DNA from: UMGS1002 sp964570825
GTDB lineage: Bacteria; Bacillota; Clostridia; Oscillospirales; CAG-272
Direction of reading: 5' to 3'
Length of the DNA stretch: 6,114 bases
NCBI GenBank assembly: GCA_964570825.1
Contig: CAZMZJ010000037.1
Location: forward strand, 1-6,114
In this document: in pieces, positions 1 through 6,021 of the stretch
Position numbering within the stretch: position 1 is the first letter of the stretch
Layout of the letters: every line of letters starts with the position of its first letter
The notes under the pieces: model-generated
What the model was told of the DNA's origin: nothing
The model's database searches: none
What the model saw: the letters and a program-made list of their open reading frames with translations, nothing else
Translations under genes and position numbers: made by a program

Positions 1-1
1 G

Positions 2-1420
2 AAGGCATTCCTCGAATGTGCCTATGGCTTCAAGATGGCTGATACTGGACTTAGAAGATTTAACGAAGCATTACTTCTTATTGCTCGAAAGAATGGCAAG
101 ACTACATTCGTTGCTGGAATTGACTTAGCCGAATTCTTCTTAAGTAGTGGTGGCACCGATATCGTGTGTGCCAGTAACACAAACGACCAAGCATCCATTT
201 TGTTTGAAGAGATTAATAACATGAGGGAGCAATCCAAAGCCCTCTCAAATGAAAAGCGTTCAAAGAAGAACATTTTCTACATCTATTCTCCAAAGAACAA
301 AAACAAGATCAAAAAGTTATCCGCTCAAAGCCGTAACAAAGATGGTTATAACATCGAAGTCGGATGCATCGATGAAGTCCATGAGATGACTGATAGTAAA
401 GTCTATGACGCTATTAAGCAATCTCAATCCACAAAGAAGGAACCTTTGATTTTTATCATTACAACCGAAGGAACAACAGTAGGGGGATTCCTCGATAACA
501 AACTCGCCTATGTCAGAAAGATGATTAAAGGTGAGATTAAGGATGAAAGGATTCTTCCTTGGCTCTATACCCAAGACAATATGGATGAGGTATTTCGTGA
601 TCCATCCTCTTGGCAGAAGAGCAACCCATCTTTAGGAACCATTAAGACTTTGTCTTACTTCAATGACATCATGAACAAAGCCAAGAACGATTTAGGCACT
701 AAAGTCACGATGCTTTGTAAGGATTTCAATATTAAACAAATCGAAAGTGGCTCCTGGCTTACTTTTGATGAGCTAAACAATGAAACTCGCTTCAAACTAG
801 ATGACCTAGGCGAAACCTATGCCATCGGTGGAGTTGATTTATCTTCGACTACCGATTTAACAGCGGCAGTCCTATTAGTTATCAAAAATGGCAAGAAGTA
901 TGTCATCCCACATTTCTTCATGCCTAGCGAGTTAGTCCTCAAAAGAGTGGAGGAAGATAAGATTCCTTATGACCTTTGGGTTAAAAAAGGCTACATCACT
1001 CTTACAGAAGGAAACCAAAACGATTTCTCTAAGGTAACCGAGTGGTTTGTTTCTATGGTTAGAGAACATAATATCCGTCCTTTATGGATTGGATATGATC
1101 CATGGAATTCGCAATATTGGGTTAAGGAGATGGAAGATGCAGGATTCACGATGGAGAAAATCCGTCAAGGAATCTACACCCTTTCAGAACCAATGAAACA
1201 GCTTGAAGGTGACTTAAAGAATAAGAAAGTTATTTATAATAACAATCCAATACTCAAGTGGTGCTTTGCTAACACCCAAGCGAAGGTTGACCTTAATGGA
1301 AACATCCAACCGAGCAAATTAAATAGCAAACTTAAAAGAATCGATGGATGTGTCGCGTTGATTATTGCTTATGCAGTATTGACCAGATACAAGATCGATT
1401 ATGAAAACATGATAAGTTAG
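2..1420 (+). CDS. terL: Phage terminase large subunit (5'-truncated by window edge)
   Basis: ATPase and nuclease motor that pumps phage DNA into the prohead through the portal and cuts the concatemer. The frame is open back to base 2, so the ATG at 35 is internal and the N-terminus lies outside the window; 472 residues are visible and full-length relatives usually exceed 500. Counting from the ATG at 35: Walker A is ARKNGKTT (residues 17-24, Lys22), Walker B is GCIDEVHE (Asp113, Glu114), and the coupling motif is TTEG (143-146). The C-terminal RNase H-like nuclease shows its three expected acidic residues, Asp268 in GVDLSSTTD, Asp355 in IGYDPW and Asp437 in RIDGC. Motif order and spacing fit the Terminase_1/HK97-type family, and both domains look intact. 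The TAG stop at 1418-1420 overlaps the Shine-Dalgarno of the portal gene. The small terminase gene and packaging site would be expected upstream. Confidence 0.96.
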   Translation, partial: KAFLECAYGFKMADTGLRRFNEALLLIARKNGKTTFVAGIDLAEFFLSSGGTDIVCASNTNDQASILFEEINNMREQSKALSNEKRSKKNIFYIYSPKNKNKIKKLSAQSRNKDGYNIEVGCIDEVHEMTDSKVYDAIKQSQSTKKEPLIFIITTEGTTVGGFLDNKLAYVRKMIKGEIKDERILPWLYTQDNMDEVFRDPSSWQKSNPSLGTIKTLSYFNDIMNKAKNDLGTKVTMLCKDFNIKQIESGSWLTFDELNNETRFKLDDLGETYAIGGVDLSSTTDLTAAVLLVIKNGKKYVIPHFFMPSELVLKRVEEDKIPYDLWVKKGYITLTEGNQNDFSKVTEWFVSMVREHNIRPLWIGYDPWNSQYWVKEMEDAGFTMEKIRQGIYTLSEPMKQLEGDLKNKKVIYNNNPILKWCFANTQAKVDLNGNIQPSKLNSKLKRIDGCVALIIAYAVLTRYKIDYENMIS

Positions 1421-1425
1421 GAGGT
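1419..1425 (+). promoter_or_regulatory. Ribosome binding site of the portal gene, overlapping the terminase stop
   Basis: AGGAGGT lies 4 nt before the ATG at 1430 and begins inside the TAG stop of the terminase gene. This arrangement suggests translational coupling between the two genes. It fixes the portal start, which is followed by MGLFDIF, a typical portal N-terminus. Confidence 0.8.
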
Positions 1426-1429
1426 CACT

Positions 1430-2677
1430 ATGGGTTTATTCGACATATTCAAACGAAAGAAAAAAGTAGTGGCACCTGTGAACTATGATGCTTCTATCTA
1501 TAAATCAACATTAAACCTATTCACTGACTTTGGAGATAACATCAATGCCTCTGATGTTGTGAAGATTTGTATTGATAGAATCGCGACTCACTCAGCAAAG
1601 CTGAAACCGAGATATGTGAAGACAGAAGACAATGAAACCGTACAGGAGAAAAAGGGGAATCTGGCATACCTATTAAAGTTCCAGCCTAACCCATTGATGA
1701 CTCCTTATGATTTCATTTATCGAGTAGTCACATTACTTTACTTAAATAACAACGCATTTATCTATCCTGTTTACGATGAGAATTATGACTTGAAAGAACT
1801 ATGGCCAATCAGACCGAACTCGGTAGAAATGCTCAAAGATGAAGGCGGTGGAGTGTTCCTCCGTTTTTATTTCTCAAATGGAAAGCAATATCTACTTCCT
1901 TATGAATCGATTATCCATTTAAGAAGGTTCTATGGAATCAATGATGTCTTTGGTGGAACTAGTGCCGTTAGCGACCACGCCGCGCTTCTTAAGACAATCA
2001 AGATTAATGATTCAATCTTACAGGGATTAGATAATGCGATAAAGACATCATTTCAAATTAAGGGTTTATTAAAAATAAATGGAATCCTTAATGAGAAAGA
2101 TAAGACCGCGCAGAAGAAGGAATTCGATGATGCGATTAAAGAAGCGAGCAAGGATAACGGAAGCGCCATTATCCCTGTCGACCTTAAAAGCGAATATGTT
2201 CCTCTTAACGTGGATCCAAAACTCATTGATAGCGACACGCTTTCATTCTTACAAAAGAAGATCATTTCTTACTTTGGAGTTAGTGAGGCTATCTTTGATA
2301 ACAAGTATGACGAAAACGAATATAACGCTTTCTATGAATCCGTTATTGAAGGTATCGCCATTGCTTTATCTGAAGCCTTTTCTAAGGCCTTATTAACAAG
2401 AGGCCAATTAGAGAAAGGCGAACAAATCATCTTCTACTCTGAAAGACTTCAATACGCTAGTTGGAACACTAAGGTCCAGGCGATTGAAAAACTGATGGGT
2501 TTAGGAATCCTCTCGCTCAATGAATCTAGAGCCTTATTAGGATTTGAGCCAATAGAAGGTGGACATAAGAGATTACAATCACTCAACTATGTTGATGCTG
2601 ATAAGGCAACTCAATATCAACTAGATAAATTCTTTAAGAAACCTAAATCAAAGGAGGAGGTCAATGAAGATGAATGA
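1430..2677 (+). CDS. Phage portal protein (HK97 family)
   Basis: Forms the dodecameric ring at one capsid vertex through which DNA enters and leaves, and docks the terminase and the head-tail connector. The 415-residue length is normal for the Phage_portal (HK97 gp3-like) family. The start MGLFDIFKRKKK is typical. Other family-like stretches are YDFIYRVVTLLYLNNNAFIY (around residues 93-112), the central LWPIRPNSVEM, the I-H-L-R-R-F-YG segment around 160-170, and a C-terminal half with SYFGVSEAIF and LNESRALLGFEP. The order terminase, portal, protease, MCP is the canonical one. The last 14 nt overlap the protease gene, and the protease Shine-Dalgarno lies inside the KEEVNEDE coding end. No frameshift or truncation is seen. 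Identification is from recognised family pattern and position. Confidence 0.95.
   Translation: MGLFDIFKRKKKVVAPVNYDASIYKSTLNLFTDFGDNINASDVVKICIDRIATHSAKLKPRYVKTEDNETVQEKKGNLAYLLKFQPNPLMTPYDFIYRVVTLLYLNNNAFIYPVYDENYDLKELWPIRPNSVEMLKDEGGGVFLRFYFSNGKQYLLPYESIIHLRRFYGINDVFGGTSAVSDHAALLKTIKINDSILQGLDNAIKTSFQIKGLLKINGILNEKDKTAQKKEFDDAIKEASKDNGSAIIPVDLKSEYVPLNVDPKLIDSDTLSFLQKKIISYFGVSEAIFDNKYDENEYNAFYESVIEGIAIALSEAFSKALLTRGQLEKGEQIIFYSERLQYASWNTKVQAIEKLMGLGILSLNESRALLGFEPIEGGHKRLQSLNYVDADKATQYQLDKFFKKPKSKEEVNEDE
2652..2660 (+). promoter_or_regulatory. Doubled Shine-Dalgarno serving the protease start
   Basis: AGGAGGAGG inside the end of the portal gene offers two overlapping GGAGG cores. Two in-frame ATGs follow, at 2664 and 2670. 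The first core (AGGAGG, 2652-2657) is 6 nt from ATG 2664, which is ideal. The second core (GGAGG, 2656-2660) is 9 nt from ATG 2670, which also works. ATG 2664 is preferred, but the true N-terminus could be two residues shorter. Confidence 0.7.
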
Positions 2678-3278
2678 TAAAGAAACCAGATTCTCATCTA
2701 TCGAATCAAGAGAAGATGAAAATAATCAAGGCAAAATGATAGTGGAAGGCTATGCCATCGTGTTCAATGAGGAAACCCTTATCGGAACCGAGGAACATGG
2801 CTTTATCGAAGTCATTGATGGCAATGCCTTAAAAGAAACCAATATGAAAGATGTTCCGTTTAAATATAACCATACGGATACTCATCTTATCTTAGCGAGG
2901 ACCAGAAATGGTTCTCTTTCTTTAGAAGTTGATGAAAAAGGCTTGAAGATTCATGCTGAGCTCATCGACACAACCAGCAATAGAGACATCTTCAAATGTA
3001 TCGAAGCTGGACTATTAGACAAGATGTCATTTGCTTTTACTGTTAAAAGTCAAAGCTGGGATAAAAGTGGAAAGCTACCAAAAAGAACTATCACGGCAAT
3101 CGATAGACTCTTTGATGTTAGTGTCGTGGACTTGCCGGCCTACGACCAAACTTCTATCCAAGCCAGTGCTCGCTCTTTAGAGATTGCGGATGCAGAACTA
3201 AAGTCATTGGAGAATGAAGAGACTCTTGAACGAAGAACAGTTTTAGTGAAAAGGCTAAACATTAAAACAAAGTTTTAG
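2664..3278 (+). CDS. Prohead (capsid maturation) protease, HK97 gp4-like
   Basis: Serine protease packaged in the procapsid, where it removes the N-terminal delta domain of the MCP and then degrades itself. The 204-residue length fits the Peptidase_U35/S78 HK97 family. The N-terminal strand MIVEGYAIVFNE is typical. The probable catalytic His is His70 in KYNHTD, followed by the family-like L-x-L-A-R-T. The probable catalytic Ser is Ser122 in DKMSFAF. The hallmark LFDVSVVDLPAYDQTSI (about 149-165) follows. The C-terminal about 35 residues are charged (ELKSLENEETLERR) and could be a capsid-targeting tail, which is inference. The gene overlaps the portal gene by 14 nt and ends 13 nt before the MCP start. 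ATG 2670 is an alternative start. Confidence 0.95.
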   Translation: MKMNDKETRFSSIESREDENNQGKMIVEGYAIVFNEETLIGTEEHGFIEVIDGNALKETNMKDVPFKYNHTDTHLILARTRNGSLSLEVDEKGLKIHAELIDTTSNRDIFKCIEAGLLDKMSFAFTVKSQSWDKSGKLPKRTITAIDRLFDVSVVDLPAYDQTSIQASARSLEIADAELKSLENEETLERRTVLVKRLNIKTKF

Positions 3279-3285
3279 AAAGGAG
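3279..3285 (+). promoter_or_regulatory. Ribosome binding site of the major capsid gene
   Basis: AAAGGAG directly follows the protease TAG stop and sits 6 nt before the ATG at 3292. A strong site with optimal spacing fits the high output needed for the capsid protein and confirms this start. Confidence 0.8.
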
Positions 3286-3291
3286 TTCACA

Positions 3292-4497
3292 ATGAACTTA
3301 GAATTACGTTTAAAAGAAATCAAAGCCCGTATTGAAGAAATCCGTGGCTTGGTTGATTCTGAAACTGATGTCGAAAAGCTCGAAGCACTCGATAAAGAAG
3401 TTGATGAATTAACTAATGAACGCAAAGCAATCGAAAAGAAACTTGCTATGCGTGGCAAATTTGACCCTGCTCAAGTAGTGGAAGTCAAAAATGAAGAAAC
3501 TGCTCAAGAATTAGAAGCACGTGGTGTGGCCTTAAAAGAAGGTAGAACCGTCACCGTGACTGCAGATGGAGTATTACTCCCTGTTCATCAAGATGACAAA
3601 ATTGCCCCTGTTCCATTCAGAGAAGTTTCTACACTTGTTGACCAAGTTCACACAGTAAATCTTAAAGGTGGTGAAACCTATAAGAAATCCTTTGTGAAAT
3701 CTCATGGTACAGGTGGACTTACTGCAGAAGGTGATCCATATACCACAGCAGAACCAACCTTTGGTTATTTAACAATCTCCAAAGTCAAAGTCACTGCTTA
3801 TGCAGAAATTACTGAAGAGTTAGAGAAACTCCCAGCAGCAGATTATTCCGCTGAAGTTCTCAAAGGCGTTAACATCGCTTTAAGAAAGAAAATCTCTGAA
3901 CAAATCCTTCGTGGTGCTGGTACCACAAACACCTTCAAAGGTATCTTCTCCGCTAACTGTGAAGCTTTAGCAGATTCCGTTGACTTAGAAATCAGCGCAA
4001 TCGATGAAAATACCCTCGATGATATCGTCTACGCTTATGGCGGTGATGAAGAAGTTGAAGGTGGCTGTGTCTTAATCCTCAACAAGAATGACTTACGTGC
4101 ATTCGCTGGTCTCCGTACTAGAGAAGGCCGTAAAGTCCACACTGTTGACTATAAGGCCAAAACCATCGACGGCATCCCATTCATCATCTCCAGTCACTGT
4201 AAAGCAATTTCAGCCTCTGGTACAAACGTTGGTGAATACGGTATCGCCTATGGTCCACTCGCTAACTACGAAGTCCCAATCTTCAGTGGTGTTGAAGTAG
4301 CCAAATCCACTGATTACAAATTCAAAGATGGCATTATCTGCTATAAAGCATCTGTCTTTACTGGTGGTAACGTCATCGGCTACAAAGGTTTCTTAAGAGT
4401 CAAGAAAGCTGCTGCTCAAGCATCTAATGCTGAACCAGAAGTCAACTCTGACCCTGTAGATCCAGATACTCCTTCAGATAACACTGATGGAGAATAA
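3292..4497 (+). CDS. Major capsid protein, HK97 fold, with N-terminal delta (scaffold) domain
   Basis: Main shell protein, made in hundreds of copies per virion. Residues 1 to about 56 form a highly charged heptad-like coiled coil (LRLKEIKARIEEIRGLV, then LEALDKEVDELTNERKAIEKKL). This is typical of the delta domain that replaces a separate scaffold, and no scaffold gene is present. Cleavage is expected somewhere around residues 75-95, before the TADGVLLPV strand; this position is inferred. The mature part is typical of the Phage_capsid family: an E-loop-like segment rich in Lys and Gly (TVNLKGGETYKKSFVKS), ITEELEKLPAADYSAEV, and RGAGTTNTFKGIF at 207-219. Nothing visible decides whether HK97-like covalent cross-links form. 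The last about 29 residues are an Ala/Pro/Asp/Glu-rich tail with no recognised fold. Gly and Arg codons (GGT, CGT) differ from the neighbouring genes, consistent with selection for high expression. Confidence 0.97.
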   Translation: MNLELRLKEIKARIEEIRGLVDSETDVEKLEALDKEVDELTNERKAIEKKLAMRGKFDPAQVVEVKNEETAQELEARGVALKEGRTVTVTADGVLLPVHQDDKIAPVPFREVSTLVDQVHTVNLKGGETYKKSFVKSHGTGGLTAEGDPYTTAEPTFGYLTISKVKVTAYAEITEELEKLPAADYSAEVLKGVNIALRKKISEQILRGAGTTNTFKGIFSANCEALADSVDLEISAIDENTLDDIVYAYGGDEEVEGGCVLILNKNDLRAFAGLRTREGRKVHTVDYKAKTIDGIPFIISSHCKAISASGTNVGEYGIAYGPLANYEVPIFSGVEVAKSTDYKFKDGIICYKASVFTGGNVIGYKGFLRVKKAAAQASNAEPEVNSDPVDPDTPSDNTDGE

Positions 4498-4640
4498 GAC
4501 TTCGGTCGAAACACGGAGGGCAACCGACTGTTCCTGATAAGTCGCCTGCGCATAGTAACCATGAGATAGAGATATTGAAGAAGTGCTAAACGGTCGGTTC
4601 TTCCGTTTAAGAGTAACAGGAAGAATTTTATAACACATAG
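4498..4640 (+). ncRNA. Candidate structured RNA in the MCP-connector intergenic gap
   Basis: This is the only sizeable gap (159 nt to the next start) in an otherwise gapless operon, and it has no plausible + strand ORF. A short hairpin GAC-TTCG-GTC (4498-4507) has the extra-stable cUUCGg tetraloop arrangement. A perfect 7-bp hairpin lies at 4587-4609. A 6-bp long-range match, TTCCTG (4531-4536) with CAGGAA (4617-4622), could close a domain around that hairpin. CGACT (4525-4529) pairs with AGTCG (4540-4544) as an alternative. AACCGA (4522-4527) can pair with the hairpin loop TCGGTT (4594-4599) or, from A4523, with TCGGT at 4502-4506. No U-tract follows, so it is not an intrinsic terminator. 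I do not recognise a named family with confidence. It could be a cis-acting mRNA element, a separate RNA or a decayed intron. Function is unknown, and short complementarities can arise by chance. Confidence 0.35.
4587..4609 (+). repeat. Perfect 7-bp inverted repeat (hairpin) with 9-nt loop
   Basis: TAAACGG (4587-4593) and CCGTTTA (4603-4609) are exact reverse complements around the loop TCGGTTCTT. The sequence after it is AAGAGTAAC, so there is no terminator T-run. The first six loop bases are complementary to AACCGA at 4522-4527, which allows a pseudoknot in RNA. This is the strongest single piece of structure in the gap. Confidence 0.6.
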
Positions 4641-4644
4641 AAGA

Positions 4645-4651
4645 GGAGGTG
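4645..4651 (+). promoter_or_regulatory. Ribosome binding site of the gp6-like connector gene
   Basis: GGAGGTG within AGAGGAGGTG sits 5 nt before the ATG at 4657. It is one of the strongest Shine-Dalgarno matches in the window. It fixes this start, so the upstream gap is not a missed N-terminal extension. Confidence 0.8.
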
Positions 4652-4656
4652 CCTAA

Positions 4657-4965
4657 ATGTCGCGCGAAAACATGCTCGAACTGATGAAAAAAGCTTTGCT
4701 TATCCCTGCAAACGAAAACTACGCCGACGCTGAAATCGAAACTCATATCGCCTCGTGCCGCCAGCTACTTGTCACAGCTGGAGTTCCTCGTGAAATCGCT
4801 GAGTCAGATGATGCTATGGTGAGGGCTCTTATTACCATATATGTGAAGACAATGTTCGGATGGAAGAGCAGTGGAGAAGTGAAAGAACTTCCCAAGAGCT
4901 TTGACGTCTTACTCAGGCAGTTATGCCTGCATAGCCCTGAGGTTAGTGGAGGTTCGTCCTCGTGA
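4657..4965 (+). CDS. Head-tail connector protein, gp6-like (adaptor)
   Basis: Likely forms the ring that binds under the portal once DNA is packaged (HK97 gp6 / SPP1 gp15 role). The 102-residue length and all-helical character fit the gp6-like connector/DNA packaging family. A leading helix ENMLELMKKALLIP is followed by YADAEIETHIASCRQLLVTAGVP and a second helical part, DDAMVRALITIYVKTMFGW; the C-terminus SGGSSS looks flexible. The early part is noticeably richer in G+C than the flanking genes (about half of the first 144 bases). It is preceded by the 159-nt gap and overlaps the next gene by 4 nt (GTGA), which implies translational coupling. Family assignment rests on pattern plus position immediately after the MCP. 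Confidence 0.85.
   Translation: MSRENMLELMKKALLIPANENYADAEIETHIASCRQLLVTAGVPREIAESDDAMVRALITIYVKTMFGWKSSGEVKELPKSFDVLLRQLCLHSPEVSGGSSS
4948..4953 (+). promoter_or_regulatory. Ribosome binding site selecting a GTG start
   Basis: GGAGGT lies 8 nt before GTG at 4962, inside the end of the connector gene. It supports a GTG start whose first four bases (GTGA) contain the TGA stop of the connector gene. Confidence 0.65.
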
Positions 4966-5318
4966 TAGCCTATCCTAATTCCGGCAACATCTCTTTATTC
5001 CTGTTACGTGTTAAAACAACTGCTGATGAGCTGGGCAACCAACTCTGGCGGCTGGTCGGCTCCAAGGAGGTGGTGGGTGTGACATCCTCCATCACCTCTA
5101 AGGAATATGTGGCCGCAAAAGAAACTAAGGCCTTACTAGATTTCAAGGTATCCATCCAAGCCTTTCTTTATGACAAATCAAAGTACATCTACGTCCCTAA
5201 CGAAGACACCATCTACGAAGTAGAAAGGACTTATCAAAACGGAACATGGCTAGAACTTTATTGTTCTGAAACTGATATCGCAAAGGAGGAAATCGAGGGA
5301 TGGAATCTATCGAATTAA
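4962..5318 (+). CDS. Head closure (head-tail joining) protein
   Basis: Likely the stopper or head-completion protein below the connector that keeps packaged DNA in the head (SPP1 gp16-like, Phage_H_T_join family). It has 118 residues with the family pattern: an N-terminal segment TTADELGNQLWRLVGS, a middle part KALLDFKVSIQAFLYDK, and a C-terminal beta-rich end in which IYVPNEDTIYEVERTYQNG leads into WLELYCS. The start is GTG with a 4-nt overlap with the connector gene. The start looks right because family-like sequence begins by about residue 19. An internal AAGGAGG followed by an in-frame GTG codon (codon 40) could in principle allow a shorter product, but the shorter form would lack the N-terminal part. 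The last 19 nt overlap the next gene. Confidence 0.82.
   Translation: MIAYPNSGNISLFLLRVKTTADELGNQLWRLVGSKEVVGVTSSITSKEYVAAKETKALLDFKVSIQAFLYDKSKYIYVPNEDTIYEVERTYQNGTWLELYCSETDIAKEEIEGWNLSN
5064..5081 (+). promoter_or_regulatory. Possible internal Shine-Dalgarno and in-frame GTG in the head closure gene
   Basis: AAGGAGG (5064-5070) is followed 8 nt later by GTG at 5079-5081, in frame as codon 40. If used it would give a 79-residue N-terminally shortened product. The spacing is good, but the match may be a coincidence of the codons for Lys-Glu-Val-Val-Gly, and no family precedent is known to me. Confidence 0.2.
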
Positions 5319-5686
5319 CAGCCTTAACTGGGGAGATAAGTTCATGTGTTGATTCTTATTCCGAAGAAGTGATCCAAAAAATCTCTGCTAGGTTAGAAGA
5401 AACCGCGGACGAAATCCTCGACTACATCAAATCGAATGCGCCTAGAACTGCGTGGAGCAAATCCCATCTAGGCGATTCATTCATCAAAAAATCCTATGGT
5501 GAGGGATTAAACAAAACCATTGTCATTTATTCTGAAACCAAAGGTAGTATCGTTCATCTTGTCGAACTGGGTTTTAAGCATAGAAGTGGAAAGTTCGTAG
5601 CGGCTCGACCTTTTCTTCGTCCTGCCTACGATGAGTTCACTCCGAAGATGCTCGAGGACATCCAAAAGATAATCAAAGGAGGATAG
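5300..5686 (+). CDS. HK97 gp10-like head-tail/tail completion protein
   Basis: A 128-residue protein of the HK97-gp10-like family, whose members act at the neck or tail completion step in siphoviruses. The N-terminal half is a charged helix (VIQKISARLEETADEILDYIKSNAP). It is followed by the family-typical WSKSHLGDSFIKK, a strand pair, and the diagnostic end HLVELGFKHRSGKFVAARPFLRPAYDE (about 90-116). The ATG at 5300 is preceded by AAAGGAGG (5282-5289) at 10-nt spacing, inside the end of the head closure gene, giving a 19-nt overlap. The gene ends one nucleotide before the next ATG, with the next Shine-Dalgarno inside its last codons. The exact virion role differs among phages, so the family is firmer than the function. 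Confidence 0.88.
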   Translation: MESIELTALTGEISSCVDSYSEEVIQKISARLEETADEILDYIKSNAPRTAWSKSHLGDSFIKKSYGEGLNKTIVIYSETKGSIVHLVELGFKHRSGKFVAARPFLRPAYDEFTPKMLEDIQKIIKGG

Positions 5687-5687
5687 C

Positions 5688-6020
5688 ATGTTAACAAAGT
5701 TAAGAACCATTTTATTAACCGTGTTACCAACCGTGATTTATTCCCACATCGATTACGATAGTGAGAAGAACCCATCGCCGCCTCTCATTGTTTATCAAGA
5801 GATATCCAAAAGGCCTCAGAACTTCCGTGATGATAAGCCAGGTTTTTATAGGAAGACGGTACAAATATCGTTAATCACGAAAAAGAAAGATGTGAATCTT
5901 GAAGAGAAGCTCGAGAAAGCACTCTTAAAGAACGACTACGTCTTCTCTTTAACGACCGAATACAGAAATTCGGATGGCTCTATATATAGAGTTTATGAAA
6001 TAAATTTGGAGGAAATTTAA
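5688..6020 (+). CDS. Probable tail terminator / tail completion protein
   Basis: A 110-residue protein placed between the gp10-like gene and the major tail protein gene, the usual position of the tail terminator that caps the tail tube and joins it to the head. The composition fits a small alpha/beta terminator fold. A first helix (LTKLRTILLTVLPTVIYSHI) leads to SPPLIVYQEISKRP, then a basic strand YRKTVQISLITKKKD, a helix NLEEKLEKALLK, and a final strand pair ending IYRVYEINLEEI. The ATG follows AAAGGAGG (5675-5682) by 5 nt. Sequence similarity to named terminators is weak to my eye, so the role rests mainly on gene order and length. It could also be labelled as a conserved tail component of unknown function. 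Confidence 0.65.
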   Translation: MLTKLRTILLTVLPTVIYSHIDYDSEKNPSPPLIVYQEISKRPQNFRDDKPGFYRKTVQISLITKKKDVNLEEKLEKALLKNDYVFSLTTEYRNSDGSIYRVYEINLEEI

Positions 6021-6021
6021 T

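Noticed and set aside
35..37. ATG at 35 as the true terminase start
   Set aside because: The frame stays open upstream to base 2 with sensible coding sequence (KAFLECAYGFK), there is no Shine-Dalgarno before the ATG, and Walker A would lie too close to the N-terminus.
2079..2396. 105-codon + strand frame inside the portal gene
   Set aside because: It lies fully within the portal coding region in another frame, has an Arg/Lys/Ser/Leu-rich composition typical of an off-frame shadow, and has no family pattern.
4488..4587. Programmed -1 frameshift extending the capsid protein into the gap
   Set aside because: The -1 frame is open for about 33 codons, but there is no slippery heptamer near the capsid stop, and the encoded residues do not look like a decoration domain.
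4587..4615. Intrinsic terminator at the 7-bp hairpin
   Set aside because: The stem is only moderately G+C-rich and is followed by AAGAGTAAC rather than a run of T; genes downstream clearly belong to the same assembly operon.
4606..4634. Promoter before the connector gene, with TATAAC at 4629-4634 as a -10 box
   Set aside because: No acceptable -35 box lies 16-18 nt upstream (the bases are TTTAAG), and the implied transcript start would sit almost on the Shine-Dalgarno.
4474..4746. 90-codon open frame on the - strand covering the whole non-coding gap, with a weak GAGG before its ATG
   Set aside because: It overlaps the ends of two well-supported + strand genes, its protein has no recognisable family pattern, and no other gene in the window is on the - strand. 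It could be revisited if homologues conserve the protein.
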